Shown here: one piece after another, positions 63,514 to 64,000 of the stretch | Layout of the letters: each line of letters starts with the position of its first letter | Numbering within the stretch: the first letter of the stretch is position 1 | Assembly (NCBI RefSeq): GCF_008632455.1 | Contig: NZ_CP043929.1 | Span: forward strand, 1,612,001-1,676,000 | Length of the DNA: 64,000 bases | Reading direction: 5' to 3' | Origin: Methylomonas rhizoryzae | GTDB taxonomy: Bacteria; Pseudomonadota; Gammaproteobacteria; Methylococcales; Methylomonadaceae | Notes under the pieces: model-generated | What the model was told of the DNA's origin: nothing | The model's input: the letters and a program-made list of their open reading frames with translations, nothing else | The model's database searches: none | Made by a program: the position numbers and the translations under genes

Positions 63514-63606
63514 ATGGATGTCCTCTATTTATTGTTAACGGCGGTCTTCTTCATCGCTAGTGTATTTTTAGTAACGGGATGCGGCGCACTCGGGGAGCAA
63601 GCATGA
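63514..63606 (+). CDS. 30-residue membrane peptide preceding kdpF
   Basis: MDVLYLLLTAVFFIASVFLV followed by TGCGALGEQA: one hydrophobic helix and a short tail. AGGAGAA lies 8 bases before the ATG, and its stop overlaps the kdpF start (ATGA), so it is translationally coupled to kdp. Similar short 'MD.LYLLLT..FF' peptides occur ahead of kdpF in other proteobacteria from memory; function unknown. Confidence 0.65.
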   Translation: MDVLYLLLTAVFFIASVFLVTGCGALGEQA

Positions 63607-63692
63607 GCTGGATTTATCTGTTAAGCGGCGGGCTGGCCTTGGCCGTGTTTGTCTATCTGCTGGTCGCGCTGTTTTACCCGGAGAAATTCTGA
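63603..63692 (+). CDS. kdpF: KdpF, small subunit of the K+-transporting ATPase
   Basis: 29 residues: MSWIYLLSGGLALAVFVYLL then VALFYPEKF, the usual single-span KdpF with the FxPExF ending. It stabilises the KdpABC complex. Stop overlaps the kdpA start (TGATG). Confidence 0.88.
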   Translation: MSWIYLLSGGLALAVFVYLLVALFYPEKF

Positions 63693-64000
63693 TGAACGGA
63701 CCGGGTTTTTTGCAAATCGCTAGTTATCTGATCGCGTTGATTGCACTAGCCAAACCGCTGGGCAGTTATATGGCGCGAGTTTACCAGGACGAGTCGGTCG
63801 GATTGAACCGCTGGTTCGCCGGTGTCGAGCGGCTGTGTTACCGTCTGAGCGGGGTCGATCCCGAGCAAGACATGCGCTGGCAGCAGTATGCCTGGGCGGC
63901 CTTGGCCTTCAACCTATTCGGCTTGCTGGCTGTCTATCTGTTGCAACGCTTTCAAGACGTGCTGCCGTTGAATCCGCAAGCCTTGCCGGCGGTGCCCCCG
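63692..64000 (+). CDS. kdpA: KdpA, K+-channel subunit (partial, cut by window end)
   Basis: 103 residues visible. The start MNGPGFLQIASYLIALIALA, AKPLGSYMARVYQDE and GVDPEQDMRWQQYAWAALAF match the KdpA N-terminus. KdpA is the potassium-selective membrane subunit of the high-affinity KdpFABC pump. Continues beyond 64000. Confidence 0.93.
   Translation, partial: MNGPGFLQIASYLIALIALAKPLGSYMARVYQDESVGLNRWFAGVERLCYRLSGVDPEQDMRWQQYAWAALAFNLFGLLAVYLLQRFQDVLPLNPQALPAVPP

Overview
The window looks like a chromosomal segment of a gammaproteobacterium, most likely a methanotroph of the Methylococcales (Methylomonas/Methylobacter-like). This assignment is inferred from gene content: a proton-type F1Fo ATP synthase operon beside parAB and mnmG-rsmG, a PEP-CTERM protein, an alginate-export-type porin, a large multiheme cytochrome c, a CsgG/DUF4810/DUF799 lipoprotein operon, and many 'gtaggagcgacgc' REP-type palindromes. 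No rRNA or tRNA gene was recognised.

Region 1 (1-14964, minus strand) is a type III-A CRISPR-Cas locus. Reading leftwards, the order is cas6, a TIGR02584-type CARF gene, cas10 (HD and GGDD intact), csm2, csm3, csm4, csm5, csx16 (ring-nuclease family), a yefM-yoeB toxin-antitoxin pair, a Csm6-type CARF-HEPN ribonuclease, a RAYT transposase, a Card1/Can2-type CARF-PD-(D/E)xK nuclease, and a CRISPR array of 35 repeats that runs off the left edge. Six REPIN palindromes separate these genes, and one supplies the 3' end of csx16. cas1 and cas2 are not in the window. Together the genes describe RNA-guided detection by Cas10-Csm, cyclic oligoadenylate signalling to several CARF effectors, and a probable off-switch.

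Region 2 (15077-26507) holds a decayed TPR lipoprotein-like pseudogene, a PEP-CTERM protein, a degenerate EAL protein, an NTF2-like secreted protein, an alginate-export-type porin, a sulfate uptake operon (sbp-cysT-cysW-cysA-cysB) and a convergent HDOD protein.

Region 3 (26956-35083) opens with a perfect 20-bp inverted repeat. A two-gene ATPase module follows; its second protein has a Sel1/TPR tail with clearly lower GC than its ATPase half. Then come hrpA and a rhomboid protease.

Region 4 (35255-42594, minus) carries an eight-CXXCH cytochrome with a structured leader, a Lon-like protease, ribA, and a small basic protein gene with a perfect 16-bp hairpin inside its coding sequence.

Region 5 (42663-57245, plus) is the housekeeping cluster mnmG-rsmG-parA-parB-atpIBEFHAGDC-glmU-glmS.

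Region 6 (57557-64000) has small hypotheticals, a SOUL lipoprotein, a pRiA4b ORF-3 protein, a DUF1993 protein, a probable cyclic-dinucleotide (GEMM-I) riboswitch ahead of the CsgG-like/DUF4810/DUF799 operon, and the start of kdp (a small membrane peptide, kdpF, partial kdpA) at the right edge.
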